Shown: one piece after another, positions 1 through 9,396 of the stretch
Position numbering within the stretch: position 1 is the stretch's first letter
Layout of the letters: each line of letters opens with the position of its first letter
NCBI RefSeq assembly: GCF_014189455.1
Contig: NZ_CP050299.1
Span: 496,001 to 560,000, forward strand
Direction of reading: 5' to 3'
Length of the DNA: 64,000 nt
Origin: Mesorhizobium huakuii
GTDB taxonomy: Bacteria > Pseudomonadota > Alphaproteobacteria > Rhizobiales > Rhizobiaceae
Notes under the pieces: model-generated
Told to the model about the DNA's origin: nothing
Database searches by the model: none
The model's input: only the letters and a program-made list of their open reading frames with translations
Position numbers and translations under genes: made by a program

Positions 1-2
1 AA

Positions 3-341
3 ATATTGAATGACGAGGGCGTCCGCTCGGCGCGAGGCAAGCTGTTCAGCTATGAGAACATCTGGCTCTTACGCCACCGTTGGGGAATCCCCACAGCCAA
101 GATCAACGGCGTCGCAGCCAATCCGCCGCGCTGGCCTGATGGAACCTACTCTGTACAGGGCGCAGCCGCTGCAATCGGCGTGACGGCTCAAACCATCTTC
201 GACTATCTCGCCCAGGGCCTTGTCCACGGTCGGCAAAGCACGAAAGGCCAGCCTTGGCAGATCAGCCTTTCCAGCGACCAGATCGATCAACTTCAACGCC
301 GACTGCAACGGACCAGGCGATCAAGGAAAGGTGCATCATGA
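3..341 (+). CDS. C-terminal part of a serine recombinase (partial, runs off the left edge)
   Basis: The reading frame is already open at the window edge and ends at 341. The visible part, about 112 residues, resembles the tail of large transposon-borne serine recombinases: a WLLRHRWGIP stretch, then a small helix-turn-helix-like segment (YSVQGAAAAIGVTAQTIF) followed by a basic end (RRLQRTRRSRKGAS). The catalytic resolvase domain would lie outside the window. It is followed directly by a fragment of an IS21 helper gene, so the 3' side looks like a transposon junction. Family assignment is from recall of the sequence pattern and is moderately sure. Confidence 0.5.
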   Translation: MLNDEGVRSARGKLFSYENIWLLRHRWGIPTAKINGVAANPPRWPDGTYSVQGAAAAIGVTAQTIFDYLAQGLVHGRQSTKGQPWQISLSSDQIDQLQRRLQRTRRSRKGAS

Positions 342-342
342 A

Positions 343-510
343 GCATTCGCGGACAAAGCCATGACGTTGGCCGCCATCGACAGACTGGTTCATCACGCGA
401 CGATCTTCGAAATGAATGTCGAGAGCTACAGGCGCAAAACCGCAATATCCCGTTTGACGGAAAACAGCGATGGCACGCCGGCAACGCTGGCCTCGGCCCT
501 CGCTGATTGA
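343..510 (+). pseudogene. istB: 3' fragment of an IS21-family istB helper ATPase
   Basis: The frame starting near 343 reads EAFADKAMTLAAIDRLVHHA and then an FEMNVESYRR segment, the typical carboxyl end of IstB-type AAA+ helper proteins of IS21 elements. About 55 residues remain; Walker motifs and the rest of the protein are absent. A second, different istB fragment lies at 40638-40790, so at least two IS21 relics exist here. The fragment abuts the recombinase end without a spacer, which implies a deletion or nested insertion at about 340. Confidence 0.6.
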
Positions 511-796
511 CGCGCCGCGACAAACAAACGTCAGCATAGATTGTCGCGCAAATGAAGGCCGGCCTCCCGCTTCAAACGGAGGCCGGCTTTTTTGGTGAGT
601 TCACAGCGGCCCGCGACAAACATCTCTCATCCTGATTGACGCGCTCCGCGACAATCCAAAAACCGGCCTGGTGTCGCGCAGCGTCAACTACGAAAAATAG
701 CCCTTGCAACTCACCGATTCACAGCCCATCTTCACCAAATCGCGGCCACCAAACTCTTCATCTTGATCGTCGCGCTTCCCATCCAAATTGTCGCGC
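504..796. repeat. IS21-type terminal repeat region: multiple TTGTCGCG/CGCGACAA motifs
   Basis: The core GCGACAA or its complement TTGTCGC occurs at 517-523, 541-547, 613-619, 648-654 and 788-794, with near matches at 672-679 and 766-775. Two copies are embedded in a longer direct repeat, TGATTGACGCGC-(TC)-CGCGACAA, at 504-523 and 633-654. Arrays of short direct and inverted repeats are typical of IS21-family ends, where they bind the transposase. The adjacent istB end fits. Nothing in 600-800 looks coding. Confidence 0.5.
558..593 (+). terminator. Rho-independent terminator
   Basis: A perfect 10-bp stem (GCCGGCCTCC at 558-567, GGAGGCCGGC at 578-587) with a 10-base loop is followed by six T residues (588-593). 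It lies just after the istB relic and would end transcription coming from the left. Confidence 0.75.
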
Positions 797-801
797 CATA
801 G

Positions 802-1056
802 GTGCGCAACCTCGCGCTCAACACCCAGCTCTCCTACCTTCAGCAGGTCTCGCTGTTTGCACGTCACTTCGGCAAGTCGCCGGACTTGCTCGGGCGAGGG
901 GATATTCGGACCTACCAGGTCTATGACCAACGAGAAAGAAGCTGTCGCCCGGCTCGATCCATACCGCTTCGCGGCGCTGCGCTTCCTCTACAATGTGACG
1001 ATCGAGAGGGATTGGGCGCTTGAAGAGGTCCTGCCGCTTCCCAAGAAGCCGCAGAA
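802..1056 (+). pseudogene. Tyrosine recombinase (phage-integrase type) N-terminal relic, frameshifted
   Basis: Frame 1 from 802 reads VRNLALNTQLSYLQQVSLFA and a GRGDIRTYQVY segment, the SAM-like DNA-binding N-domain of transposon tyrosine recombinases. A frameshift near 925 moves the continuation (ALRFLYNVTIERDWALEEVL, then LPLPKKPQK) to frame 2, after which homology stops. The catalytic domain with the R-H-R-Y residues is missing. Such integrases often travel with IS91-like or ISRj-type elements in rhizobia. It is non-functional debris. Confidence 0.55.
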
Positions 1057-1244
1057 GCACCGGCAGGGCGCGCTGGAAAACCTGGACGTTGATCTTGGTC
1101 TGCTCGGAAACGGTGAAGGTGTGTCCTCCGCACCGGCAGAGTGCAGTTTTCAAGGCGCTGGATGGTAGTGCCTGCAGCGCGTCCGATCGGAGGCCACTTG
1201 ATAAGGAGAGTGATCCGCAAATCCGAATGGCCTCGCGCGAATGT

Positions 1245-2730
1245 TCGCCACCACGCACGTGCCGCCGCGTTCGAGCCACAGCTTGCCTAGCGAGGAGTTG
1301 TGGTGGGGCAGGCGCGATATGCCGAACCCGCCGTAGGCTGTGAGATGAACCGGGGCATCCCCGGTCCCGTTCGCCGGACCGACCTGCGTATAGGGGATCA
1401 TCTCACCATCAATCGAGACTGCCTCGTGGCGCGTGACCACGAGCCCGGATGCGTCGAAATTCTCCGGGTTGCGCTTCAGGATTACTGAAGCGTCGAGAGG
1501 CGGCGCGGCATCGAGGTCAAGTAGGAAAAGCTGCGGCGGCGTAATCGATGAGCCGAAACGAGGACCTCTCCATTGGTCTCGTGATGTTCCGCATCGAGTG
1601 ACCAAAGGTTAACAGTCCCGCGGCCGGGCACGGTGTCCAGGGCTCGGCGCCTCCATTTCTGCCGGCCCGGCGTGAACGTCTCGAAAGAACGAGGTTCACC
1701 AGGTAGGAAATGATGAGCTCCCCGTTATTCCAGAAAAATGACTGCAGGGAGCGCCTCTCGCCTGGTTCAAACAGGGTGACAAAGCCGCGCTCGCCGGCCA
1801 TGAAAGAGGAAAGCGAGATGCCGATCAGCGCGTCGGCGGCATAGGTAGTCCCTCCAACCGTCCAGAGTTTGCGCGGCTTTACCGCCAGCCAGTCATCGAA
1901 GCCATTCCACCAGGCGTCCCGAGGAAGGTCGATCTCAACCTTGGGCCCGCTTCTATCGCCAATGCGGACTATCTGCTCGAAGTAGGCCGGCTTCTCGATA
2001 AACCAAAGGCGGTCGCTTTCGGCGGTACGGTCCAGATGGCTAGACACGCCGATGGTTTCGGAACCAGTCTCGAAGATCATCGGCGCGGTGAGGGGATCCG
2101 CGCCACGCTTCCACAGCCGCACGGTGCGCGCGTAGCCGGAGCGGGTGGCCATGCCATCACCAAGCGCACTGGAAAGCAGAGGCGTGTCAGGGTCGAGCCA
2201 ATCAATGCCGCCCTTGGCCTCCGGGAGATTGAAACCGTCGGCGACTAAGCTCAGAGTCCCTAGATCGAATTCGCGATGCGCGACCGCGTCGCTGCCGCCG
2301 CGCGACAGGCGCAGAACGGCTCTTTCCCGTCTCTCCGGCTCGATCGACGCGCCGCCCTAGATCCAGTCCTCTCCATCGCTAACGGCGAAGGCGTCCAGAT
2401 CGAGCAGTACCTCCCATTGGGGATCCGCCTTCATGTAGGCGGCAAGGGTGGTCCGGCGCGCCAAAGTCCGCGCGGGTTACGGGCATCTTGCCAGAAATTG
2501 TAGAGGTGCTGACCGCGGCGCGCGATCAGCGGAATCTTGTCGGGACGGTCGAAAATCGCTGTCAGGGCCGCGCGGTCGCGCTCGAACTGCGTTCCGCCGA
2601 AGTGCTCCAGGGTCCTTGCCGACTGGTTGGCGGTCCAGTCAAGGGCCCGTTCGCCTTCCACATCTTCGAGCCAAAGGCAGGGATCATCGTCGGGAGCATT
2701 CAGCGTTGGACGGAAATCGAATGCGGTCAT
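1245..2730 (-). pseudogene. Prolyl oligopeptidase family (S9) serine peptidase, truncated and frameshifted
   Basis: Reading leftwards, the gene starts at MTAFDFRPTLNAPDDDPCLW with the S9 N-terminal signature WLEDVEGERALDW, then covers the beta-propeller region in two further frames (shifts near 2450, 2355 and 1700). The catalytic domain begins (LTAYGGFGIS, then GGTCVVANIRA) but the sequence breaks at about 1245, just before the GGGEYGPRWH and nucleophile GGSNGG region would come. It therefore lacks Ser, Asp and His of the triad. It lies behind a NifA/sigma-54 promoter identical in layout to that of the M16 peptidase operon at 10.8-12.4 kb. In life it would have cleaved proline-containing peptides. 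Confidence 0.75.
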
Positions 2731-2828
2731 GTCCGGACAACCCCAGGAAAGAAAGCGCAAAGGCTTCCGTCGGGTCGGGAACGCTCAGTGTTCGCGGCGG
2801 CGACCGCATGTTCGAAAAGCGTGATCAT
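2727..2828 (-). CDS. Short leader ORF (33 aa) ahead of the S9 peptidase relic
   Basis: The ATG at 2828 follows a good ribosome binding site (GAGGAG about 8 bases upstream) and lies about 43 bases below the predicted transcription start of the sigma-54 promoter. It reads MITLFEHAVAA and so on for 33 codons and its TGA overlaps the ATG of the peptidase (ATGA at 2727-2730), so it could couple translation. No family is recognised. It may instead be the shifted true N-terminus of the peptidase. Confidence 0.3.
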   Translation of the reverse strand: MITLFEHAVAAANTERSRPDGSLCAFFPGVVRT

Positions 2829-2882
2829 GGGATGAGTTCTCCTCAGTCGGTGCGGCGCGGCAGTGCGTTTGCGGATAGGACT

Positions 2883-2898
2883 GCATGTGTCGTGCCAA
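2883..2898 (-). promoter_or_regulatory. Sigma-54 promoter (-24/-12) of the S9 peptidase relic
   Basis: On the minus strand TTGGCACGACACATGC gives GG (2896-2895) and GC (2884-2883) exactly 10 bases apart, matching TGGCACG-N4-TTGC except one base. Transcription would start near 2871. A NifA-type site lies at 2944-2959, about 80 bases upstream of that start. Confidence 0.75.
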
Positions 2899-2943
2899 CT
2901 GAGAACATCGTTTCAGAACAATGCGATCACGCTGATAGCGCTG

Positions 2944-2959
2944 TGTCGCATGTCCGACA
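2944..2959. promoter_or_regulatory. NifA upstream activator site TGT-N10-ACA
   Basis: TGTCGCATGTCCGACA is a perfect TGT-N10-ACA site, the consensus for NifA binding. Its centre lies 80 bases upstream of the predicted start of the 2883-2898 promoter, the same spacing as in the copy at 12484-12499. Confidence 0.75.
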
Positions 2960-2989
2960 TCGTCGAAGATCCAACAATGACTGCAACCG

Positions 2990-3322
2990 TAAACGCCTTA
3001 TCGATCGTGTGCGAGCTGGCAGGACACCCTGCAAAACTCAAGCAGTGAAGCTCACAGCGCATCAGGTCGGGCGACCGGTGGGCCCCGTTCTCTTTTTCTC
3101 GGGTCTTCGAACTTTTCGTTGGCGTGAAGGTTCGCCTGCGGGGAAATTCCTTCCAGGAGGCCTTCGATGACCCAGCCTATTGCGCCCGACGTTACGACAA
3201 CTTCGCGGCGTGCAATCCACCGTCCGCCATACCGACCCTTCAAGGAACGTCTGGAACGGGCGCAGGAGTCGATAGCGGCTATGAAATCGACTCCTTTGAC
3301 CCGCTACAGGAGTTGGCCTCTC
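2990..3322. other. Intergenic stretch without recognisable gene
   Basis: Short open frames occur on both strands but none shows a family signature or a convincing ribosome binding site together with length. It separates the activator site of the S9 relic from the XRE relic. Confidence 0.4.
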
Positions 3323-3422
3323 ATGCATGGAGATTCGAGAGTCTTTGCCCGCAATCTGCGACAGCATCGACAGACAAAGAGCAGGACGCGTTGGCGCATG
3401 AGGCCGGCGTTGACCGGACTTA

Positions 3423-4329
3423 GAGTCCGTTTTGAAAATCACGGATGGGCGTTTCGGCGGATGAGATTGCCGCCCATTGCGACAAGGATCATGGCGTGAG
3501 AGACGTCGATGCGCTGCTCGTAGTCGCGCACGAGGCGGCGCCATCGGGTCATCCAGCCGAAGGTCCGCTCGACGACCCAGCGGCGGGGCAAGACTTCGAA
3601 GCCCTTCTGGTCGTCGGATCGACGGATGATCTCGACCACGAAGTCGAGATAGGCGGCTTTGTCCATGAGCTTCAGCCGGTCATAGGCGCCGTCGGCGAAC
3701 AGATGCTTGACCCAGGGCCAGCGCTTGCGGATACCATCCAGGATCGCCTGAGCGCCGGCACTGTCGGAGATATCGGCGGTGGTGAGGTTGACCATCAACA
3801 GCCGTCCATCCGTATCGACGGCAATGTGTCGCTTGCGGCCGACAATCTTCTTGCCGGCGTCGTAACCCCTTGTTTCAGCTTGCGGAGCCTTGATCGACTG
3901 GCTGTCGATCACGCCAGCCGTGGGACTGGCCTCGCGCCCGGCTCGCTCGCGATCCAGCATCAGCGCCACGTCGTGGATGGTCTGGAACAGAAAGCGCCTC
4001 GCCAACTCGCGGAACCAGCCGTAGACCGTCTGCCAGGGGCCGAAATGGATCGGCAGCATCCGCCAACCGCAACCCGAGCGGACCAGGTAACGCACCGCGT
4101 TGACCACCTCCCGGAAATCAACCTCGCGCGGACGCCCGCGACGCCCAGGCTTGGGCATCAGCGGTGCGAACTGCTCCCACTCCTCGTCCGTCAAACCAGA
4201 CGGGTAGCGCTTGGTCTTCTTGGCAATCTGGGCCATCCGGCCACGGCTCTGCTCTGTCCACATCCACAGCCTGAATCATAACCCAGCCTCAGACGGAACC
4301 CATAGCCAGCCGATTTTCAAAACGGTCTC
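3423..4329 (-). mobile_element. Complete IS5-family insertion sequence, 907 bp
   Basis: Terminal inverted repeats are GAGTCCGTTTTGAAAATC at the left (3423-3440) and GAGACCGTTTTGAAAATC read from the right end (4329-4312), 17 of 18 identical. The flanks carry a 3-bp duplication TTA (3420-3422 and 4330-4332). One intact transposase fills it. It interrupts an XRE gene whose halves can be joined across the site, which fixes the borders to the base. Confidence 0.9.
3439..4263 (-). CDS. IS5-family DDE transposase
   Basis: 274 codons, start at MWTEQSRGRM, uninterrupted. It has the N-terminal YPSGLTDEEWEQFAPLMP segment, the RGRPREVDFREVVNAVRYL region and the DDE core: Asp in GVIDSQSIK, Asp in HLFADGAYD, and Glu in RRWVVERTFGWMTRWRRL. 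This is the full length expected for the group, so the element is probably still active or recently so. It catalyses cut-and-paste transposition using the 18-bp ends described for the element. Confidence 0.92.
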   Translation of the reverse strand: MWTEQSRGRMAQIAKKTKRYPSGLTDEEWEQFAPLMPKPGRRGRPREVDFREVVNAVRYLVRSGCGWRMLPIHFGPWQTVYGWFRELARRFLFQTIHDVALMLDRERAGREASPTAGVIDSQSIKAPQAETRGYDAGKKIVGRKRHIAVDTDGRLLMVNLTTADISDSAGAQAILDGIRKRWPWVKHLFADGAYDRLKLMDKAAYLDFVVEIIRRSDDQKGFEVLPRRWVVERTFGWMTRWRRLVRDYEQRIDVSHAMILVAMGGNLIRRNAHP

Positions 4330-4456
4330 TTACATCAGTGCGCTGGAACGTGGCGTGTAAGGCGCCACTATCGATATGATCGACAAGCTTGCCAAGGTAC
4401 TCCAAATTGAACCGGCGGTCTTGTTGGATCGGCGGTCGCAGACAGACGCGCAATGA

Positions 4457-4683
4457 TGATGCGCGGGAAAGTTTGACAGCGCTACGCGCCGTCCCCGCAT
4501 CGACCGACAGCTCGGTTGAATAGACGTCGCACTCGATGCTGAGAGCCGTCGCAATCGATCAGGGCGTGCCTGGCGTGCAGTGGGTCCCGGTTGCCCGGCG
4601 CTGTCTCAAGGAATAGCGCACAAAATCCCCCCGGGGAAACTGATTCATGCGCCATTTAGCCACGTTCAGCGTTTTCCGATACC
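4457..4683. other. Non-coding stretch before the third promoter cassette
   Basis: No gene or clear motif was recognised between the XRE relic and the degenerate activator site at 4684. Confidence 0.4.
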
Positions 4684-4699
4684 CGACGGGCACGCTACA
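4684..4699. promoter_or_regulatory. Degenerate NifA activator site (half site only)
   Basis: CGA-N10-ACA sits where TGT-N10-ACA lies in the other two promoter copies: centre 79-80 bases upstream of the predicted start of the promoter at 4744-4759. The flanking ACATAGCA is also shared with the copy near 12.48 kb. The right half-site is kept, the left TGT is lost. Confidence 0.45.
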
Positions 4700-4743
4700 T
4701 AGCATGATCTGATCCATAAGTTGTTTTTAAATGCTTTTTTGCT

Positions 4744-4759
4744 TTGGCACGGTACATGC
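4744..4759 (+). promoter_or_regulatory. Sigma-54 promoter, third copy of the peptidase-type cassette
   Basis: TTGGCACGGTACATGC has GG and GC 10 bases apart. Downstream, TGCGCGG and the ribosome-site region GGACTGAGGAGA match the copies at 12425-12440 and 2883-2898. The start codon that follows (4803) heads a frame with an early stop. Confidence 0.65.
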
Positions 4760-4802
4760 GCGGTCTACGGCAAAAGGCGTTCGGACTGAGGAGAGTCGTC
4801 TC

Positions 4803-5408
4803 ATGGCCCCGAAAAGCCGCTGACTTACGCCACCTCCCAAGGCGTACCCGGCCCGGCAGCGAGCTCAGTCTCCTGCCGGGCATCCGGTTTCAGGGTGGAT
4901 GTGCCCTGGTGTTCAGGAGTTGAAGTTGGGCGGCGGCAATGTCCGCGCCGAATGGAATATGAGAAGGCAATCTCCAACCGTCTCGAGTGGGATTTCCGAC
5001 GGCATTAAGAAGCGCCGGATAGACTCAGCGCCCAGGGGCGAGGAACTCGTCGTCGAGGAGCTTTTGTCCGACGATGCGACGGTGGCATCGGAAAACATCG
5101 CCGGCATGAGCGACCGCAGCCGGCGTCTGTTCGACGGGATGATCGCGTCGGCGCCGTCCGTGAGCGGCGCATGTCCATCACCGCATGAACAGATCCGCGG
5201 CGACAACTCCTGCGCCCAATCGGACGCGACGCTCGGCTGCTATTTGTCCGTCGCTGCTGAGATACCCCACTCGGATCGGACGCGCGCCCTCGTCACCGAA
5301 TTCCCGACCGATCGGATCCCGACGGAGACAGATGGCCCCGTCACTCAGGTTGACGGTCGTCCCAGCGAGCGCGCTGACGGGAACAACTGCCGTCGCCGCG
5401 ATTGCTGA
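4803..5408 (+). pseudogene. Unknown ORF behind the third sigma-54 cassette, early stop
   Basis: ATG at 4803 follows TGAGGAGAG with normal spacing, but the frame reads only MAPKSR before TGA at 4821. The same frame then stays open to 5408 (about 195 codons, with a possible restart at 4899). The predicted product has no motif I recognise and is rich in charged residues. It may be a decayed gene once induced with the peptidases, or chance. The position behind a NifA-like promoter is the only functional hint. Confidence 0.3.
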
Positions 5409-5512
5409 CGTTCGGAATTTCCCGGTCGATGCCGCCTCGCGACCTCGGTAAGATTAAACCTTCGCTTCCTGCTGGGCGGCGCCCTTGACGGGCTAGAAAA
5501 ATTGTAATCTTC

Positions 5513-5541
5513 GTGCTACATATTCAGTCATATTGTAGTAC
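5513..5541. promoter_or_regulatory. Inverted-repeat operator upstream of the hipA relic
   Basis: GTGCTACA (5513-5520) and TGTAGTAC (5534-5541) are inverted copies, 7 of 8 matching, spaced by 13 bases in AT-rich sequence. A strong ribosome site (CGGAGGTG) and ATG at 5553 follow. Operators of this shape bind HipB-type antitoxins ahead of hipBA; the function here is inferred from position. Confidence 0.45.
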
Positions 5542-5575
5542 GGAGGTGTCAAATGCCAACCCCACACAACCCGCA

Positions 5576-6184
5576 TGGCACCCGGACCGCTTCTCGCTCG
5601 AGCCAGATCTTGCTCTGACCCGCGGGGCCTTCGCTCCTTCTGCCGGTCTCGCGACTTTCGGGTCCATCGGCGACTCGGCGCCAGATACTTGGGGGCGCCA
5701 TCATACTCGAAAAGGATGGTCTCCGTGCCGCGGACGCGATTGCTCCTCGCCATTCCGATCGGGCGTATGCGACCGTCCAGATCGATATGCACCTCGAACT
5801 CAGTCATCGCGCGATGATCCGACTGGCCGCCTGAGATGGACGTGCGTAGGCAGATCGGCGCTGGCCAGCGCCTGTCCGACGCTGTCGTTTCTGATGTCGG
5901 CAACTTGACTCAGGCCCTCTAGCAGGCCGAGCGCCTGCAGGACGCCGGCATAAATGCCGATGCTGACGTTGTTGTCCCCGAGGACACCTGTTCGCTCGAT
6001 CTTTTCTGCGTCGGAGTTTTTTGCGCTCACGCTGGCGCAAGCCCGGGCGATTATCAAAGGAGTCGCGGCCGTGACCGCGACATGGCGGGACGCCGCCAAC
6101 GCAGTCGGCGCCCGCTCGGCCGAGATAAACCGCATGGCCAGCGCCTTCGAGCACGACGACCTCAAGCGGGCGCTGGCGCTGTGA
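5576..6184 (+). pseudogene. hipA: HipA-like kinase toxin relic with inverted N-terminal segment
   Basis: Plus strand 5576-5698 encodes WHPDRFSLEP, then ALTRGAFAP and FGSIGDSAPDTWGR, the N-subdomain core of HipA. The true beginning (MTEFEVHIDLDGRIRPIGMA, then RGTETILFEYDG) is present but on the minus strand at 5807-5697, immediately abutting. The far C-terminus (ATWRDAANAVGARSAEINRM, ending FEHDDLKRALAL) is on the plus strand up to 6184. The whole kinase centre, around 300 residues, is missing. HipA kinases phosphorylate GltX and cause dormancy; this one cannot. Confidence 0.75.
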
Positions 6185-7460
6185 CAAGGACATTCCTTCA
6201 CAGTTTCGATCCAGCAGCGCCAGTCCCGGCGGCCCCGCGTCGCATGAAATACGACACAGATAAACGAAAGGAACATACAGACAGTGATTACCCGAGGGGT
6301 GATCCGGATCGCTCCCAAGGGAACGATGGGCAAGGCAATCTCGTAGGAAGTCTAGGTCCTGGATGGACCCTCCCAGGGACGTTCAACAGATTGAGAGGCC
6401 GCGCTCTCCTACCCCATCACGCGGCCGGTTCGGTGCAGACCGCGAAGAGAAGCGAATTACCAACGGGGCGACATCGTTCGGAAAAGACGGAAAGCCTGAC
6501 CTCACCGACCCCAATAGGAAAACTCCAGCCTCGCCAGCGCCTCCGCGTCTCCAGCAGGGCCTGCACCGCCTGCGCCGCGCCCTTGGCATCCAGGATCTTG
6601 AGGATATCGTCCTTGCTGGGTTTCTGGCCGCCGAGCCCGAGTTTCCCCAGCGGCTCCGCATTGTCCACAAAGGCCTTCAAAGCAAGTGATCCCACCGGTG
6701 GCGGCGGAAGCGATGATATCCTTGCACTACAGTGCCAAAGGTTCATCGGCCAGGCATTGCTGTGGACGAACCTCCCGGAGCGGGGCACGCAACGTATCTG
6801 GGACTGTGGCCTTGGGATCGCGATCCGTTCATCATCCAGGAGTTTCGCTTCGCGCCAGATGTTCCCGACATCCAACCGCGGGTCTCGACCACAATGTCCC
6901 GATCGCTGCCTCCTATTCCAGGCGCAGACCCCAAGGATCGCCTGATGCCGATCTGAGCTGACGTCGCGCAAGCATCGGTCAAGTAGCGTTCGCCCTGCCG
7001 GACGCAGGCGAGCCACGCGATGCCGTAGGCTACCGGCAAGCGTCTGCGTATCAAGATCCAGGCCGCCCCCATAAGCTTCAGTCGATCGAGCAGTGGGCTC
7101 GCTGCCATGGGCGGAACCGATGAAGCCGCTGATCTACCGGTCCACGCGGCGCGCGACTGCAAACAAGCCCGACGTAGAGACCTTGTTCGGGCCGCTTGCC
7201 GAACTGCAACTCGAAACGTTCGAAGCCTCTCGGCGAGGACCGCCTGGTCCCTCGCAAGCTTGTCGCCCGCCACATGCGCCTTCTGCGCCGACAACCAGGC
7301 GCTTTCCTCGTCGAGACAACATCCAGCCAGTACTTCAGAATTGCGTCTGCACGGGTTGCGGAGCCGCACGCCGGCACCCATCGAGCAGCGATCTTTCGAT
7401 TCCCGTATTCGGAGATCGCTCGCGCGGTTGCCGTATCTGCGAACCGCGCAAGCAGATGCT
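6185..7460. other. 1.3 kb without an assignable gene
   Basis: Overlapping open frames exist on both strands (for example a minus frame around 6430-6660 with a helical LGKLGLGGQKPSKDDILKIL segment, and a plus frame at 6732-6956). Each breaks after short stretches and none matches a family I know. It is probably a much-mutated gene remnant downstream of the aldehyde dehydrogenase relic. Confidence 0.4.
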
Positions 7461-8917
7461 TCAGATTCCGCCCATGCAAAGGTATTTCATTTCGAGGTAG
7501 TCCTCGAGGCCATGGCGGGAACCCTCCCGCCCGATACCCGACTGTTTGATCCCGCCAAAGGGTGCCGCTTCCGAGGACATGCGTCCCGTGTTGATACCGA
7601 CCATGCCATATTCCAGGGCCTCGGCCACACGCCAGACTCGCTTCAGGTTTGAGGCATAGAAGTAGGCAGCGAGGCCGTAGATCGTGTCGTTGGCCTCACG
7701 CACGACCTGATCCGCATCGTCGAAGCGAATGATTGGCGCCAGCGGCCCGAAAGTCTCTTCCTGCGCAACCGCCATCACGCTGGAAATCTCGGTGAGGACC
7801 GTTGGTTCGAAAAACGTGCCATCCTTGCCGATGCGATTGCCCCCGCATCGAATTGTACCGCCTTTTTCGACCGCATCCGCAATATGGGATTCGATCTTGG
7901 CCAGAGCATGCTTGTCTATGAGCGGTCCGATATCCACCCCGGGAGCGAAGCCGTCGCCGACCGATAAGCGGCGGACTTTCTCCACGAATTTCTCGACGAA
8001 CTCGTCGTGAACTTTCGATTGAACGTAAAGGCGGTTCGCCGACACGCAGGTCTGGCCGGCATTGCGGAACTTCGCCTGGATCGCACCGTCGACCGCAGCG
8101 TCGATTTCGGCGTCGTCGAAGACGATGAAAGGTGCATTGCCGCCGAGTTCGAGGCTGACCTTCTTGATCTGGTCCGAGCATTGGCGCATCAGCAGCCGGC
8201 CAACCTCGGTCGATCCTGTGAAGCTGATCTTGCGGACCTTGGGATTGGCACAAAGTTCGCGGCCAACCGCATCACCTTCGGACGCATAGATCAGGTTGAC
8301 GACGCCTTCGGGAAAGCCGGCCTGATGGGCGAGGGCGAACATTGCGCCAGCCACGAGGGGGTCTGCTCAGCGGGCTTGAGGACAATGGTGCAGCCTGCGG
8401 CCAAGGCTGGCGAGATCTTGCGTGCGACCATGGACGCTGGGAAATTCCAGGGTGTTATCGTCCCGACGACGCCGATCGGTTGCTTGATCACCAGCATCCG
8501 ACGGTCCGTCGATGGTGCGGAGATCGTCTCGCCATAGATGCGATTGGCCTCCTCGGCGTACCATTGCAGGTACGCCGCAGCATGCGACACCTCCGATTTG
8601 GCTTCGGCAAGCGGCTTGCCCATCTCCGCTGTGAGTATAGCGGCGAGATCGTCGGCGTGGTCGATGATCAACTGATGCCAACGCCACAGAACGTCGCTGC
8701 GCTCACGTGCGGTCAATCCTGCCCATCCAGGTTGGGCGCCATAGGCCTTGTCGATCGCAGCGCATGTTTCCTCGACACCCATGTCGGGAAGCTCTGCCAG
8801 GACTTCGCCAGTCGACGGGTTGACGACCTCGAATGTTCGGTTGCTAATGCGCGTGCCAAGTGCCGGCAGGCGATCAATGGGTCCAAACAGGGCGGGGGAT
8901 TTCAGGTGACGGATCAT
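7461..8917 (-). pseudogene. gabD: Succinate-semialdehyde dehydrogenase-like NAD(P) aldehyde dehydrogenase, one frameshift
   Basis: Starts at MIRHLKSPALFG (8917); Rossmann part includes VNPSTGEVLAELPD, PIGVVGTITPWNFP and KPAEQTP. The second part carries the catalytic Glu in VSLELGGNAPF and the nucleophile Cys in FRNAGQTCVSANRL, ending LEDYLEMKYLCMGGI. Full family length (about 485 residues). A single missing base in a C-run (G-run at 8356-8360 on the plus strand) shifts the frame between TP and LVAGAMFALAHQ. It would oxidise succinate semialdehyde to succinate in the GABA route. The lesion is in a homopolymer, so sequencing error is possible. Confidence 0.85.
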
Positions 8918-9396
8918 CGGCAGGCACAGGGGCAATACCGGATTCCTCTTCAGCGCAGCAGAGATGTATGTCGGCAGGGTTCGGTGTATTCCGCAAGCGC
9001 GGGAACGTAGTAGGACCTCGGCCAAACAGCTGGTAGGCCACCGTCCCCAAACTGGAAAGGGAGGATACTTTTGAATTCTCTAATAGATGCTCGCGGTTCT
9101 CGCTAGGCGAAAAAATCAGAAGTCGGCTTCGCCATCCGCACGCAGTGCATGCAGGGGGCCTGCGCCTTCAATCTGCGGACCATGATCGGGGTCCTCTATC
9201 CACCCGAAGAGAAGCTGGCGTGAGGAGGAGCGTGCCACAATCAGGCGAGTCGGCCGCCTGAACCGGCAGACGCCCCGCAAGGGCCGCCAAAACCGCTCGG
9301 CGGGCTTCTAAAAAACCACTAGCCCACCGAACAGGGTTTCGCTCCCCCATGGGAAGACCTCACAAGGGGAAAAGGAAGGCGAATGGCGACCTGGTC
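8918..9396. other. Intergenic region between M16 operon and aldehyde dehydrogenase
   Basis: No family signature. A short plus frame around 9100-9223 (AFNLRTMIGVLYPPEEKLA, then TGA) looks gene-like but is not recognised. No promoter for the aldehyde dehydrogenase was identified. Confidence 0.35.

Larger units (their letters stand above)
3323..4456 (+). pseudogene. Small XRE-family (HTH_3) regulator split by an IS5 element
   Basis: Left of the IS the plus strand reads VFARNLRQHRQTK and, after a one-base shift near 3372, ALAHEAGVDRT up to 3420. Right of the IS (from 4331) it resumes with YISALERGV, a TAA stop at 4358-4360, then ATIDMIDKLAKVLQIEPAVLL and TGA at 4454-4456. Joined, this is the classic Cro/CI-type helix-turn-helix of about 75 residues found in rhizobial replicons (AGVDRT-YISALERG). 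The TTA duplication lies inside the Thr-Tyr codons. Three lesions (frameshift, IS, nonsense codon) show long inactivity. Confidence 0.75.

Noticed and set aside
504..654. Repeats considered as a CRISPR array
   Set aside because: Units are short, irregularly spaced and in both orientations; they fit IS21 ends.
3445..4281. 278-codon plus-strand ORF opposite the IS5 transposase
   Set aside because: It is the antisense shadow of a clear DDE transposase with IS ends; no own motif.
6720..6742. Minus-strand TTTGGCACTGTAGTGC resembling sigma-54 promoter
   Set aside because: GG to GC spacing is one base short, which abolishes sigma-54 recognition.
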